A stretch of 64,000 nucleotides of DNA from Vermamoeba vermiformis (Eukaryota > Tubulinea > Echinamoebida), in NCBI GenBank assembly GCA_045837725.1, contig JBEWZL010000239.1:62001-126000 (forward strand), given 5' to 3'. The position numbers and the translations under genes are program-made. Numbering within the stretch: position 1 is the first letter of the stretch; every line of letters begins with the position of its first letter. The notes below the pieces were generated by a model. The model ran no database searches, was not told the origin of the DNA, and saw nothing but the letters and a program-made list of their open reading frames with translations. Below are positions 11,429-23,266 of this stretch, in pieces.

Positions 11429-13020
11429 ATGGCTCATCTAGCCCACGAAAGCGCCGAAGATTATGGAATAAAAGATGTATGGATAGATAATTTAGAAGAA
11501 GAGATGGAAAAGATTAGAGATATTGTAGAGGCATATCCCTACGTGTCAATGGTAATATTTTATAGCCTCGGGATCATGCATCGTGAATCGAGCGAATAGT
11601 GTCGCGGAGGCAGTCTAGCGATTGAATTAGCCACAAAAATATTAATACTTAATTATCACATAGGATACCGAGTTCCCTGGTATTGTTGCGAGGCCAGTCG
11701 GTACCTTTAGAAGCCAATCAGATTACCACTACCAAAAACTACGGTGTAATGTGGACTTGTTAAAAATTATTCAGCTTGGTCTATCATTTTCAGATGCAGA
11801 AGGCAATCCTCCACCTGGCATCGCTACGTGGCAATTTAATTTCAAATTTAGTCTAAAGTACGTCTCGCATGCATAGAAAAATTTTCATTAAACCAATAAT
11901 AATCTGGTAATAATTAATTATATCGGTATAATTAATGCGCGGTAAATTGGTAGCGTTAGAATCGATGACGAATTTTACGGGTTGGATTTATAAAATAACC
12001 TGAAAAATATCTTTTTGAAATTGTAATTTTTCTAACGGCAATAGTTCCATATTTAAGTGTCGTAAAAATACGTCACAAAGCCAACGAAATCAAACAGCAA
12101 ATCACGCGCGTAGAATTATTGATAATTTTTCTTTTATTCGTTCATGAATTAATTGATTCGTATTTGCAGCGAAGATATGTATGCACAAGACAGTATTGAG
12201 CTGCTGACTCGAGCAGGCATCGATTTCAGGAAAAACGAACAATATGGCATTGATCCGATTGAGTTTGGCGAACTCTTGATGGCATCAGGTCTCGTCCTAG
12301 CGGAGAACATTAAGGTCAGTAATATTGCACTTATTTATTAGAATTTTAGCAATATTCATCCACAAATATGTTTAGTTACACGTCATAATTGTTACGGACC
12401 ATACTAAATCGAGGCATCATTAATTTAATCGCGCTACACAACAGCTAAAAAAATTACTTAATTTGGATTTATATAGTAAATAATACGATGTATTAATTTG
12501 GAGATGATACTAATACGGTAATCTTAACTATAGTGGGTGTCATTCCACAGTGGTTACGATTTTGGATATTTGCTCAAAGTGCTGACCTGTCAGCCCCTGC
12601 CACCAACAGAAGAAGAATTTTTCGAATTAATTAAGACGTATTTTCCGAATATTTACGACATTAAGTACATGATGAAAGCGTGCAAAAATCTGCGCGGTGG
12701 TTTGAACAACTTGGCTGATGACTTAGAGGTACATTTCACTCATAATATAACATTAGTATAATAATATAAGAGAAATTATATTATGGAGCTATGACGAATT
12801 AATAGAAGGAGTGTTTACTAATTTTTTTTTGGATCAGATCTCGCGAGTTGGCCCACAGCATCAAGCAGGCAGCGACAGTTTATTAACGAGTCTGAGCTTT
12901 TTTAAGATGAAAAGATTATATTTTGAAGATTTAATCGATGACGACAAGTATCTGGGAATTTTGTTTGGTCTCGGAGTTTCCGCGTCAGATTCAGCAGTCG
13001 TTGTGCCGTACCGAGAATAA
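11429..13020 (+). CDS. CNOT7: CAF1/POP2 deadenylase (CNOT7/8-like)
   Basis: Catalytic 3' poly(A) exonuclease of the CCR4-NOT complex. 279 residues, the usual size. The DEDD nuclease signature is intact: DTEFPGVVARPVG (D, E), [13 protein letters not shown] (D) and [15 protein letters not shown] (H, D). Further matches to human CNOT7 are [26 protein letters not shown] and [18 protein letters not shown]. Exons: 11429-11551, 11664-11857, 12170-12314, 12534-12728, 12838-13020. Introns 2 and 3 (312 and 219 nt) are long for this region. Start chosen because [18 protein letters not shown] leads straight into the fold. Family assignment is certain; CNOT7 versus CNOT8 is meaningless at this distance. 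Confidence 0.96.
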
Positions 13021-13329
13021 AAAGCAACAAAAGCGCGAGTTAATAATACCAAATGTAATCAATAGTAAATAAAATCTGTGTATAGTTCATTTACAATTTA
13101 AAAACGCCTAACGCTAGATCCTGCTTTGATAGTTATTCCTGGTCGTACGACTAGATGTTTGTAAATTGCTGTGTGTTTCTACTAAAACCATTTATATTAC
13201 ATTGTAATAAGTCTCGATATGGAGAGTACCGGATTTTTTCCGATCGTAGAAATAAAGCTGATAACGTTTTGGCAATTTAACCGGGGTAAAATTATTGTCC
13301 TGAATTGTATCGAACTATACTACTACATA
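13021..13329. other. Intergenic region, CAF1 to CH-GAR gene
   Basis: Holds the CAF1 3' UTR (an AATAAA-type signal near 13070) and the upstream region of the CH-GAR gene. An open stretch from 13219 is in the 5' leader and shows no protein resemblance. Nothing else seen. Confidence 0.55.
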
Positions 13330-16300
13330 ATGGCTGACTTAGAGACCTACTTCAAAGAGACGCCGTTTTGGATTGTGCAGCAGATCAAGGTAGAATTTTA
13401 TCTACATTGCTGTAATAATTCAAATAATTCTAATCGTATTATATTAGACGTTTACTAAATGGATCAATATCCATTTGAAGTCGAGACTGCTCGCAGCTCA
13501 AGATCTACGATACGATTTTGCAGATGGAGTACTTCTCTGCGAGCTGTTGGAGATTCTTAGTGATAAAAATATGTCTATTAAGTACACCAAGAATCCCAAG
13601 CTTCGAATTCTCAAAATACAGAACGTGGCGTTGGCGCTCAGTTTTTTGAAAAGAGAAGGACTCAAAGAAATTGCAGCTGCTGAAGGTATGGAAATATAAT
13701 GAAATATGGCCATAATATATTATATTCTTTTTTTTTCGCGCATTATGGATTTTTTTGGGATTTAATTCAACAAAGATTTTCTCGGATGCGGAACAGATCT
13801 CCCTTTACTCTCTCAATTTCTGATTAATTACTGGAGCGTATTACTAAATACAATATTTGAAAGCGGCATTAATGCCAAGATACGCATTTTTATTTAATGA
13901 ATCAGAAGTTCATGTACTTTTGTCTCACAATCTTTTCGATTCGTTACATTAATTCGAGAACGCATTAAACAAACATTAACTATGATTATTATAGACATTA
14001 TCGAAGGCAATATGAAGATGACACTCGGCTTGATCTGGCAATTAATTTTGCATTATCACGTACGGGCTTCAATGGCCACTGGTAAATCTGATGGAAGTGA
14101 TGCTGTTCCTGACTCACCACGTGGACTGCGCGAAGAATTGCTTTCGTGGGTCAGAAACGAACTGGCTACCATTAAATTACCCATTGAAAATTTTGGATCG
14201 AGGTAAGTACTTAAATCCATAAGTGGATAAATTTATCCACTTGCTTGTCATTATATTTAATAGCATTACATATGTACTCGTGCACTCTACTGTTGAATAA
14301 TTTTGTATTTAATATTTTCGTTTTTATGTAGCTGGGCTGGTGGTCAATTATTTTGCCACTTAGTCGAGAAATACCTCCCAGACAAGTTCAATTATTCATC
14401 GCTCGACAAGTCCAACACACTCGTCAACTTGAAACTTGCATTTGATATCGCTGAACGAGAGCTCGGCATTCCAAAGTTACTGGTACGCGTTGGTTCTCGG
14501 ATCCATGTTTAGTCTTTATAATAATTAATTATTATATCCATTATTAGGAAGCAGAAGATATGCTCCGTGACACGCCCGATGAAAATTCGGTGATGACGTA
14601 CATTTCATTCTTTCCAACTTACGTCAACACATTCAAACGAAAACAAGCTGAAGAGCAACAGTACGTTAATGACAATAGTAACTCACTATATTATAGGTGT
14701 CTTATCATATGATAAATAGGAAAATGGAAAGTGAGCAGCTGTTGCGCCAACAAAGTCAACAAGTGATCACCAAGCTCGAGATGTCAGTCGATGAATTGAA
14801 AGCAGAGTTAGACCGTGAACGAAACGCGAGAAAATTGGCCGAGCAAGAGAACGTCAAAATGAAGGCGAAGATGGATCAGATGGCCAACGACAACTTCAAG
14901 ATGAGTCAAGAACTCAGCGGTACGTACATTCACTGAAATTTCTGTTTCACTGAATGAATTGTTCATGAACGAACAACACCGTACTCACATTGACTCCTTG
15001 CAGCACTGCGTAAACAGCTTGAGGCCCTGAAAGCAGGTGGCTCATTAACGAGCAGCACTGACACGTCCAATAGTCGTCCTAGTTCAGCTAGTTTTGCAGC
15101 ACCAACACCCAATTCGCCCAAGATTGGCAACAACAGACGATCACGTGCTATGGGCAGTGGTTTGAGCGAGCACAGACGAAAACGACCTTTCTCCATTATG
15201 GAAGGTCCTCTTGCTGGTACGTTCCTTTGTAGATCATTGCCTAATTAGGAAAGTGCTTAATATCGTAAACAGGTGATGCCTTGCAAGCAATCAAAACATT
15301 TATTTCGGAGTTAGAAGTGAAGAACGACAATGAGTTGAAAGAGCTGGCCGAAGAATTGCAAGAACAGATCAAAGCGCTGAAAGAGAACTGCGCTGATCTG
15401 ACCAATCAGGTCTCAGCATTGAACGAACAAATCGACGACTTGGAACGTACTGGCGACTCACCTTCCGAGGCTGAAGAATTGAAAAAAGAAGTTGAAGAGT
15501 TTAGAACACTATATAAGGAGGAAAAGAAGCGACTAGAGAAGGTCTTGGCGATGGAAACTGGTTTGAAAAAAGAACAGCGATCTCGCGCCAGATTTTCCAG
15601 GCGAATGTTGGCTGATGAAATGGAGGGATTGAAGGAACAATTAGAGGCTCAGACTAGTACTACCACTAATAAGCGACGTCTGCAGCGTACTAAGAGCATT
15701 GATTTGAATAGCCTAAGCAACAGAATTAATGTAAGTTTCAATCAAGATCTCGTTCAGATGCGATCCGTAACCGATTGAAACGAACATCTTTTTTTTCCCT
15801 TATAATCGCAATATTAATGCTTGTTATATTTATAGATGGAATTGACGAAGCGAAGAGATACAAGAGCTGAATTGACTGATGAAATTTTGCAACTTCAAAA
15901 GTCGTTACAGTTTGAAAGTGACGCGAGAAAAGACGCCATGAAGTCAAAGTATGTATCACTTACTCTTATATAAGCATAATAGGGCATTACTAACCTGCGA
16001 AATAGGAACGAAATGAAGATCCGCTTGGCAGAACTTGAAAAGATGTTGGAGACTGAAAAAGAAGCCCGTAACGAACTTGAATCGATGAAAGCTAACTTGG
16101 AAGGCTTATTGAACGCTAACAACAATCCTAGTACGTTTTTAGAGGAATTTGAAACTAGATCTGACCTTGTTTTTTAGCTGAGTCTGATCTGCCCGAAGCA
16201 CTCAATTTAGCCAAAGAATTCGAGGCGCTGAAAGAGACTCTCGACGCCGAGTCAATTGAAAAGGACAAATTGAAGCAAGAGAAGCTCAATCTTGAGGACC

Positions 16301-17053
16301 AATTGAACAAGATGGCGCAGCTCGCGAACGACGAAATTTCAGCACGAGCACGGTTAGAAATTGAATACGACCAGTTGAAGGCTCAATTGCAAGCTCTGCG
16401 CGAACAGCAATCGAATAATCACGGTAGCAACTCGCCGCACGAGAGCTCTATGGCCAAACTTGAACAAAAGGTACAGACTATAATAAGTACTAATGTCATT
16501 ATAGATGTAGTGAATCCGGATCCAGATCTGATTTTAGAAAAAATGATTTGCTAATGCCTGTTTTTTGTAGTCACAATTCACCGATGTTGAAAGCATTATC
16601 TCCGACGACGAGTCCGTGGAATCAGAGCGCAAGAACTTGACAGTCGACGAGCTCTTGTCGCAGCTCATGGTCGACATTAAACTCTCGCAACAAATGAAGA
16701 AGATTGATGACGGCATTTATCAAATTGGGGCTAAGAAAGTCAAGCTTGTAATTATCTCTGGCTGTTTGGTCGTGCGTGTCGGGTAAGTCAAAGATCTGCC
16801 AAAAAAATATTCGGTTTTTTAACCTTAGTTTACCAGTGGTGGTTTCATGCCGTTCCGCGATTGGTTAGTCAAGTACGGCAAACAAAACAACATCTTAGTC
16901 AAGCCACCGACAACCACTACAACTACCAGCCGTGTAGGTGTGTCAGTACGAACAGGTAAATAAGATACATCGCTCTTTTATGACCGGATCCAAACATTTT
17001 CTAACTTTTTTTTTTTCGCAGCTGGCAAAACAGTAGTCAAGGCAAAGAAGTAA
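13330..17053 (+). CDS. Tandem-CH, coiled-coil, GAR-domain cytolinker
   Basis: 844 residues. Residues 1-120 and about 145-250 form two calponin-homology domains (WINIHLKSR..., FADGVLLCELLEILSDKN..., then WAGGQLFCHLVEKYLPDKF), the actin-binding pair of alpha-actinin, cortexillin and plakins. A coiled coil of about 500 residues follows, broken near residue 350 by a Ser-rich basic linker. Near the C-terminus IGAKKVKLVIISGCLVVRVGGG matches the GAS2-related (GAR) microtubule-binding domain, whose hallmark is VRVGGG(W/F). Exons (14): 13330-13389, 13448-13685, 13995-14202, 14332-14482, 14548-14660, 14720-14919, 15004-15216, 15273-15730, 15836-15948, 16006-16130, 16178-16470, 16571-16782, 16837-16955, 17022-17053. 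Likely an actin-microtubule crosslinker, in effect a minimal spectraplakin; the role is inferred from domains. Confidence 0.88.
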
Positions 17054-17184
17054 TATTAAGTTAGGTCTTGTTGCTAATAATAAAAATTGTACTATTATCA
17101 CTGTAAGACAGGTTAACATTACATTTAATACATTAATTAACTTTTGGTCATAGTTTAGCCGATGCTCCCTTCTTTCTCTTCTTT

Positions 17185-20124
17185 TTACAAAACATTAGTG
17201 ATATTTTTTACCGCGTTCCTTGGCTTCGATGCGGCGCCATTGAACGTCTTCTGTTCTTTTCTCTTTTGAACCCCGCCAAAGTAACTTTCGATCACGTGAG
17301 TCTTGGGTACTGTTCGGTGTTTCTTATTAATAATGATAGATTTCCACGTTTGGTCTCCGAAAAATGCCTTGTATTTCGGATCCCTCAACAGCACATTACA
17401 CGTGGGTCGTTTCTCCGGATCTTCATTCAACAAATCACGAATCATCACTTTAAAGGTCTCAAACTGTTCAATAGTCAAGCAAGGCTCGGTGCTTTCTTCC
17501 TCGAGTGCCGGATGTGATCGCCATAATTCTTTGAATGATGGTTGCGAATTGACGTACCTAGGTAATTAAATACTACGTCAGTATTCGTTCAATATTAATA
17601 AATACTTCGTACTCTTCAAAGACTTCCAACAGTACTTTGCCAGTGTCGATCTCGTTCTCATCCGAAAAGTCAGGTCTGTAAGATGCGAGGATTCTTTCCA
17701 ATGACCGCTGGAAGAACTAACCAAAGGCCATAAGTACATTATTATAACACTATGAGGCGGTACTTTACCCATTCAATTAGCCAAATACCGACGCTGTACA
17801 TTTCAGATTTGTACGTGAATTCGCCGCCAAGGATTTGTTCTGGAGCGCGATGACCACTCGTGCCAAAGCTGAACCAATCTGAATAGAATTTTAGTTATTT
17901 AGAATGTACAATAGGAAAGAATTATTCGTACGTTCGCCGTCAGAGACAAGATGCGTGCACTCGAAGTCGAAGATAAACGGCCCACGTTCCAACGAGTACA
18001 TTGTGTTGTCGTATTTGACGTCGCCATGGACAAGCCCTCTTTTGTGCATATAACGCAATGTCTAATTATATGAATTAAAATTATTTGAATCGCTTCAAAA
18101 GTTGGTCTTACCGCTACAATTCCTCGCACAGATGCGACAAAGTTGAGCAACGCACCAGACTTTGAGTGATATAAACGATCAAATATCATCACTTGGTATC
18201 GATTATTGTCTACGGATGCCCATTCTATTGGCTGTAGAACGGTTTTTAACGGCAGCAAACCGATGACATCAATTTCGTACGGTAGATCTCGTCCTTCAGA
18301 GTAGCACCACTGAAAATAATATGCTTAGTAATACATAATGAAAGGCATATTGTCACTTACTTTTGCAATAAACTCTCCTTCAGACTCGAGTGATGTAATG
18401 TAATAAATGTTTCGTGATCTGCTGTTAATATTATAGTCGAGCAGTTTGGCGTTATCAGGATACAAATGTGTAAAGTCTTTGTTGCTTATATCATCATTGT
18501 ATATCTTTTCCTTGTTCTCCTCGTGTGCTGAACCTTTAACTTCAGCTACATCCGCACTTGCAGGTTGGTCATTGAATTCCTGAGCCGAAATCTCATTTTT
18601 AGGAGTCAAATCTGCTGGGATGCTATGTTTTTTGCTTTTTCCTTCTTTTGTTTTGGTTTCAACAGCGCTGAATCCGTCTTTCAGGGCCAAAAATAATGCC
18701 GCCAATGTTTTAAGCAGCTTTGAAAAACCACCAAACGAGTATTTGAAGGTCGTATATTCTTTTTCATCTTCTAGTATCCAAAATATATTGTACTTTGGAA
18801 TTGTGACAACTTGGTTTCCATCATCGACACTGATCTGCAAACTTTCGACCTCGGCTCTGAAAAGCGTTGATTTGTTGCCGTCATTCAACACACCATATTT
18901 CGATACGCCGTCATATCTTGTGTCTTGGCAGATACCATGCAAGAGTTCTAATAGTTTGACGGTGTTCTTGTGCCCTACTCCGCTGTGATGTAGTGGATCA
19001 TCTTTGCCAACCAATAAGACCACGTCTTTATCGTTAATTTTCTTTGAAACCTGAAAATCTGGCTTGATCTTGTCTTTTTCTTCCTCACGCACAGTTTGAC
19101 GGTTACTAATTTTATCGAGTGAGAAAACGTGCCTTAAACCACCGCAGTGTATTAAGACTTACGATCGTGTGTCAAAAGCTTTCAACATCAGTTCATCTAT
19201 CAATGAATAGAGGTCTTTGCACCAATCAAGTTCTCCCCAGGTTTTATGATTGGCAAGTTCGTAATTCTCAATTTTGCTCCAAACAGCAAAGATGAATTGA
19301 CTGAATTTCGGTGGCAGGTACTTTGAAACAGGCTGCAAGCAGTGAAAATATGATGGCTATTAATATCGGTTTGAACTTACCTTAATTTTTTTCAGCACGT
19401 GGTGCGCTAAATCGTCAAACGCATCTGGATCTTTGTTACGGTCGGCAAACTGATAACGATGAAAACGGTTACTAAACAAGCCAATAATATTTTGGCGATC
19501 ATAACCTGTTGCAAGTCATCCAAGAAATTAATAGCTTTGGTAGGCAAATACCGCGTAATGAAGTCTTCTAATTTTTCGGTGAGTGGATAGATATTCCAAC
19601 GAATAAAATGTCTGGCTGTATCTGTAAACCTTAGTCTATTTTCACCAGGTAGGAGCCTATAAGAAGCGGTTAAAATAGTTATGGTTGGCGAAATCTCGGA
19701 TCTCGTACTGATTGTGTGGCGGTCCCAATGGCGATACAATAACACTGGCCCAGTGATCTTCATCTAGAGCTTCTTTTATGATAGCGTTTCGTTGCGCGAC
19801 TAGTGCTCGAAGTAGCGGCGCTTGAAGATCCACATCCAAAGGAAACCCACCTACATTTTTGGTCTCAATTTAAAATAATGCTCATAACATTAACTTACAG
19901 GTTAATTCGTTTGGCTCTTGTTTTTTTTCGGTAGTCCGCGCACGGATTGGATTTAAACCGGTGGAAGTTTTTGCCTTCTTTGTTTTTACTGTTGTATCGC
20001 TTGGTAATGGTGCATCGTCTTCGTATGTTGACTCGGTACGCTTTCTTTTCCTCTTGGTAGACGCAGTAGATCCAGATTTAGGTTTGCGCTGCGGACCCTC
20101 TTTGTTGGGGTTACTTTTATCCAT
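17185..20124 (-). CDS. Divergent protein-kinase-like protein
   Basis: 805 residues with a Lys/Arg-rich N-terminus. The C-terminal third looks like a kinase: IAKWCYSEGRDLPYEI (possible ATP lysine and helix-C region), catalytic loop LVHGDVKYDN, metal-binding motif IFDFEC (Glu in place of Gly of DFG), then GTSGHRAPEQILGGEF, YSVGIWLIEW and a closing EDPEKRP. HGD.K..N instead of HRD is also seen in FunK1-type and other divergent kinases. The middle (about residues 270-400) has KYGVLNDGN, reminiscent of domains that precede kinases in FunK1 and CRN-type proteins; this is weak. Exons (minus): 19899-20124, 19709-19850, 19506-19656, 19381-19449, 19163-19332, 18361-19105, 18112-18309, 17932-18061, 17769-17878, 17613-17716, 17185-17557. 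Activity cannot be judged from sequence. Confidence 0.75.
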
Positions 20125-20289
20125 ATTCGGAAATCATTGTTTGAATTTATAATAGTATGTGGTCTTCAGGTTAAACATGGAGTATTCTACTAAATAAAAC
20201 GGAAGAAACTTCGTTACAAATTTTTTTTGGCGGGATGTAGCAAATTTACCAAAAAAGGATCAGGAAGGATGTTCGTGGTACGGAATTGT

Positions 20290-22235
20290 TTAATCCTTAT
20301 CGTTCCAATTTGTAACTACAGGCCAACCTACAATACTTTCAATATTATTACTATTATTCACAGCGTATTTTTTCTCCAGCCAATCAAATATTCCCGGAAT
20401 GGTCTTAATCGTGTTAAATTCTTTCTTTTCGACTCGCGTGTGTTGTCTGAACAGCATGAACATTAAGTGTTGGTGAATGAAGTGTGTAGTCACGCCGTAG
20501 CCCATCGCAATGTCAATCCAATCGTCAATGCACTCTTTAGGCGCGACTTTGTAGCCTTTAAATAGCGCTGGATTTAACAAGATGCCTCGTGCCGCCATAA
20601 TACCTAACGTACACGTTAGAAAAATATTTCGACTGGACACTTTGACACGTGTCAAACATCGACCATAAGCAATAACTATGATTGACATTGCGATAAAATG
20701 AGTGTTATTGCCGGCTATGAACACGTACCATCCACGCCAGTCTTTTCTTTCCACACGTGTGCGTCATTCAATTCGAAACATTGACCGTTAGCGAACACTG
20801 GCACCGTGACACTTTCTTTGACCTACGTTCATGAACACAGATGTTATTTACTGAATAAATGCGATTTAATGGTAACTCAGTACGTACTAACTTGACAACA
20901 TCATAATTAACAGGTGATGAGCTGCGTTCTTGAGGTGTTCGTCCGTGCACTGTGATCCACTCCACGCCGACTTTTTCCGCGCGTTGAACCAATTCGATTG
21001 TCTTCCTATGCGTGCATATACAATTAGCATCGATATTTCTCCAAACAAAGTAGCAAAATAATGTTAAAAAACAGATCCGTAGCAAAAAAAATTGGATCCG
21101 TTTAAATTTGTTGAGAGTATCGACTATATCGAGCAATAAATATAGTATCGCACTGACTGGTAGTCTATGAATGAGTCATACCTGACGTCTTTACTGTTGT
21201 ATCGGATCTTGATCGAGCAGGGCAAGTTGGTCGCTTCTTTAGCCATGTGCACCATGTCCTTGATGAGCTCAGGCTTCTCTAACATCGCTGAGCCGTAGCC
21301 TTCTTTCATCACCCACCGCTGCGGACAGCCGCAGTTGATGTCAATGCCGTCGCAGTGTCTGGCAATAACACAGGGTTAGTGCTCAGTGACACGTGTCAAA
21401 CACGAACTGTAATCGCAATTTAACGCAAAAGATGATATTGTTTGGTGATTTCCAAATATGTTAATCGAATCACGTGATTGATGCACAATAAACGTTCAGT
21501 TTTTTACCCGACAACAAATTCAGCTGCTTTGGCTAACGTCGCTGGTGTCTTCGCTATGATGAAATGAAATCTCGCGTTAGAAAATTGGTGCAATGATTAG
21601 CGGACCAATGAAAGCAATTCGAACGATCGTGCAGTGGTCATCAACAAGGTAATTTCATTACATACCAGCAAACTGTACAATCAACGGTCTGTCATCTAAA
21701 TACGAATATTATTATCGCTATAATTATCATCTAGGGTCTATTAATAATGGCGTAGTATTCTCGCACCGTACGTACATTTGTTGGTGCTAAATTCTGATTT
21801 ACGAGCTTCAGAACTGAGTACAAAGTCCTCGGCAATAATCATCGCGGAAAATGCCACGTCGCAGCCCCATCTAATATTAAATATTAATACGGCTTATAGT
21901 GCGATCGTAAACTGGAAAATGAACGGTGATCGCTGTTGGATCAGGCCAAAATTATTCATTTGCTTACCTTCGACAAAGCATTCTAAATGGCAACCTAAAA
22001 ATTAATATAAAAATCGTTAATGAGTGTAGAAAATTATTTTTAATTAAATAACGAATTTTTGTATTTTTCTCAGATCCACACCGAAGGATGAGCCAACAAT
22101 TACATACTTGCTATATCGAACCATAGGTGCAGCTATAGTAACAAATTTTCCAGCCTTCACCATCTCCACTGGCGTTTGATATACGAACGGCTGGCCATCA
22201 TCCGCTTTGTTGTGAAGCCAATCTGTTTTCTCCAT
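20290..22235 (-). CDS. DUS4L: tRNA dihydrouridine synthase, DUS4-like
   Basis: Flavin enzyme reducing uridine to dihydrouridine in the tRNA D-loop. 343 residues. It matches human DUS4L along its length: TIAAPMVRYSKLPFRMLCRR, the catalytic-cysteine motif DINCGCPQRWVMKEGYG, VEWITVHGRTPQER, VPVFANGQ and GIMAARGILLNPALFKGY. Nine exons, two of them very small (27 and 30 nt). Minus-strand exons: 22108-22235, 21968-21994, 21776-21870, 21666-21695, 21508-21553, 21182-21358, 20888-21007, 20729-20823, 20290-20603. Two introns carry the palindrome TGACACGTGTCA. Assignment is firm. Confidence 0.94.
20643..20654. promoter_or_regulatory. TGACACGTGTCA palindrome (DUS4 intron)
   Basis: Exact 12-bp palindrome inside the last intron of the DUS4-like gene; here it extends to a 16-bp palindrome, TTTGACACGTGTCAAA. 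One of six exact copies in the window. Confidence 0.5.
21387..21398. promoter_or_regulatory. TGACACGTGTCA palindrome (DUS4 intron)
   Basis: Second exact copy, in the fifth intron of the DUS4-like gene. Confidence 0.5.
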
Positions 22236-22500
22236 CGTGTTATGCTGTCAAATATATAATATACAATTTAAATAATATTTTACAAGGTAGAATAGATGCA
22301 CGTGTGGTTGTCTATCGAACCGAAAGGTAGATTTAGTTTTTGCCTGCAGAACAAGTTGAACTTTTGAAGAAAACAAGGATTTATTATATTACATTAGGAA
22401 TGGGTAGAATATTAACACGGCTCGTAGATTCAAATTAAGAAATCTAAAGCGCAAAAAGAAACAAAATTATCAAATCTACCTCGATGTGAAGTCAATAAGC

Positions 22501-23019
22501 TTATTTGGAGTGATTGACGATGGTAGAGGTACCAGTAGATCCAAAACCTCCGCTACCACGAGCAGTAGCATCGAGGTCCTCAACTTCTTGCACTGGAGGC
22601 GTAGTGATCTTCTCGATGAGCAGCTGAGCAATGCGATCGTGTTGATTGATGACGAAATCAGTGTCGCTGTGGTTGAATAATAATACCATAACATTGCCAC
22701 GATAATCCTCGTCAATAACACCAGCGCCAACGTCGATGCCGTTCTTTACAGCCAAACCGGATCTAGGAGCCACGCGACCGTAGGTACCAGTAGGCAATGC
22801 CATAGCAATATCAGTAGGTACTACTGCACGACCTCTAGCAGGGATAGTGGCGGGACCAGCAGCAAACAAGTCGTATCCAGCAGCATGCGTTGATGCACGA
22901 ACAGGAGGCTTGGCGTTAGCAGAGAGCTTCTTGATTAAAAGAACTTCGGCCATTTTAGATTTTAATTTAACAGTAGTGTGAAGTGTTCTCTTCTGAATTA
23001 AACAAAAGACTGACCGCAT
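22501..23019 (-). CDS. DUT: dUTP diphosphatase (dUTPase)
   Basis: Hydrolyses dUTP to dUMP, keeping uracil out of DNA and supplying thymidylate synthesis. 172 residues, no intron. All five trimeric-dUTPase motifs are present: [51 protein letters not shown] and the C-terminal GSGGFGSTG. The first 22 residues ([20 protein letters not shown]) are basic and lack acids, typical of a mitochondrial leader. A second Met at residue 23 ([11 protein letters not shown]) would start a leaderless form, as in the human nuclear and mitochondrial isoforms. This is the only long enzyme gene here with no intron. Confidence 0.96.
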   Translation of the reverse strand: MRSVFCLIQKRTLHTTVKLKSKMAEVLLIKKLSANAKPPVRASTHAAGYDLFAAGPATIPARGRAVVPTDIAMALPTGTYGRVAPRSGLAVKNGIDVGAGVIDEDYRGNVMVLLFNHSDTDFVINQHDRIAQLLIEKITTPPVQEVEDLDATARGSGGFGSTGTSTIVNHSK

Positions 23020-23057
23020 TTGTGTTTAGCAACGGTTTTTTTGAAACTAAATTAAAG

Positions 23058-23069
23058 TTTGCGCGGGAA
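23058..23069. promoter_or_regulatory. E2F-like site upstream of dUTPase
   Basis: TTTGCGCGGGAA (reverse TTCCCGCGCAAA) lies 39-50 bp upstream of the dUTPase start, in the 247-bp divergent region shared with the Rab escort gene. It fits the E2F/DP consensus TTTSSCGC. dUTPase is an S-phase gene in other eukaryotes. Function inferred. Confidence 0.4.
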
Positions 23070-23266
23070 CCACCCTTTTGTTTTAAAACTACTGAAAATC
23101 TTTAGATACGATAGATAGGCAATATGACAGTTCGGTAAACTATTCGTCTTCAGTTTTCAAATAAAAATTACAATTCGGTTTCTAGCGAAAAATGTCAAAG
23201 ATTAATTTAAACCGATTGAAGTACCTCAAGAAGTCGAGAAGATATTTTATATAGCACATTGTAAAT

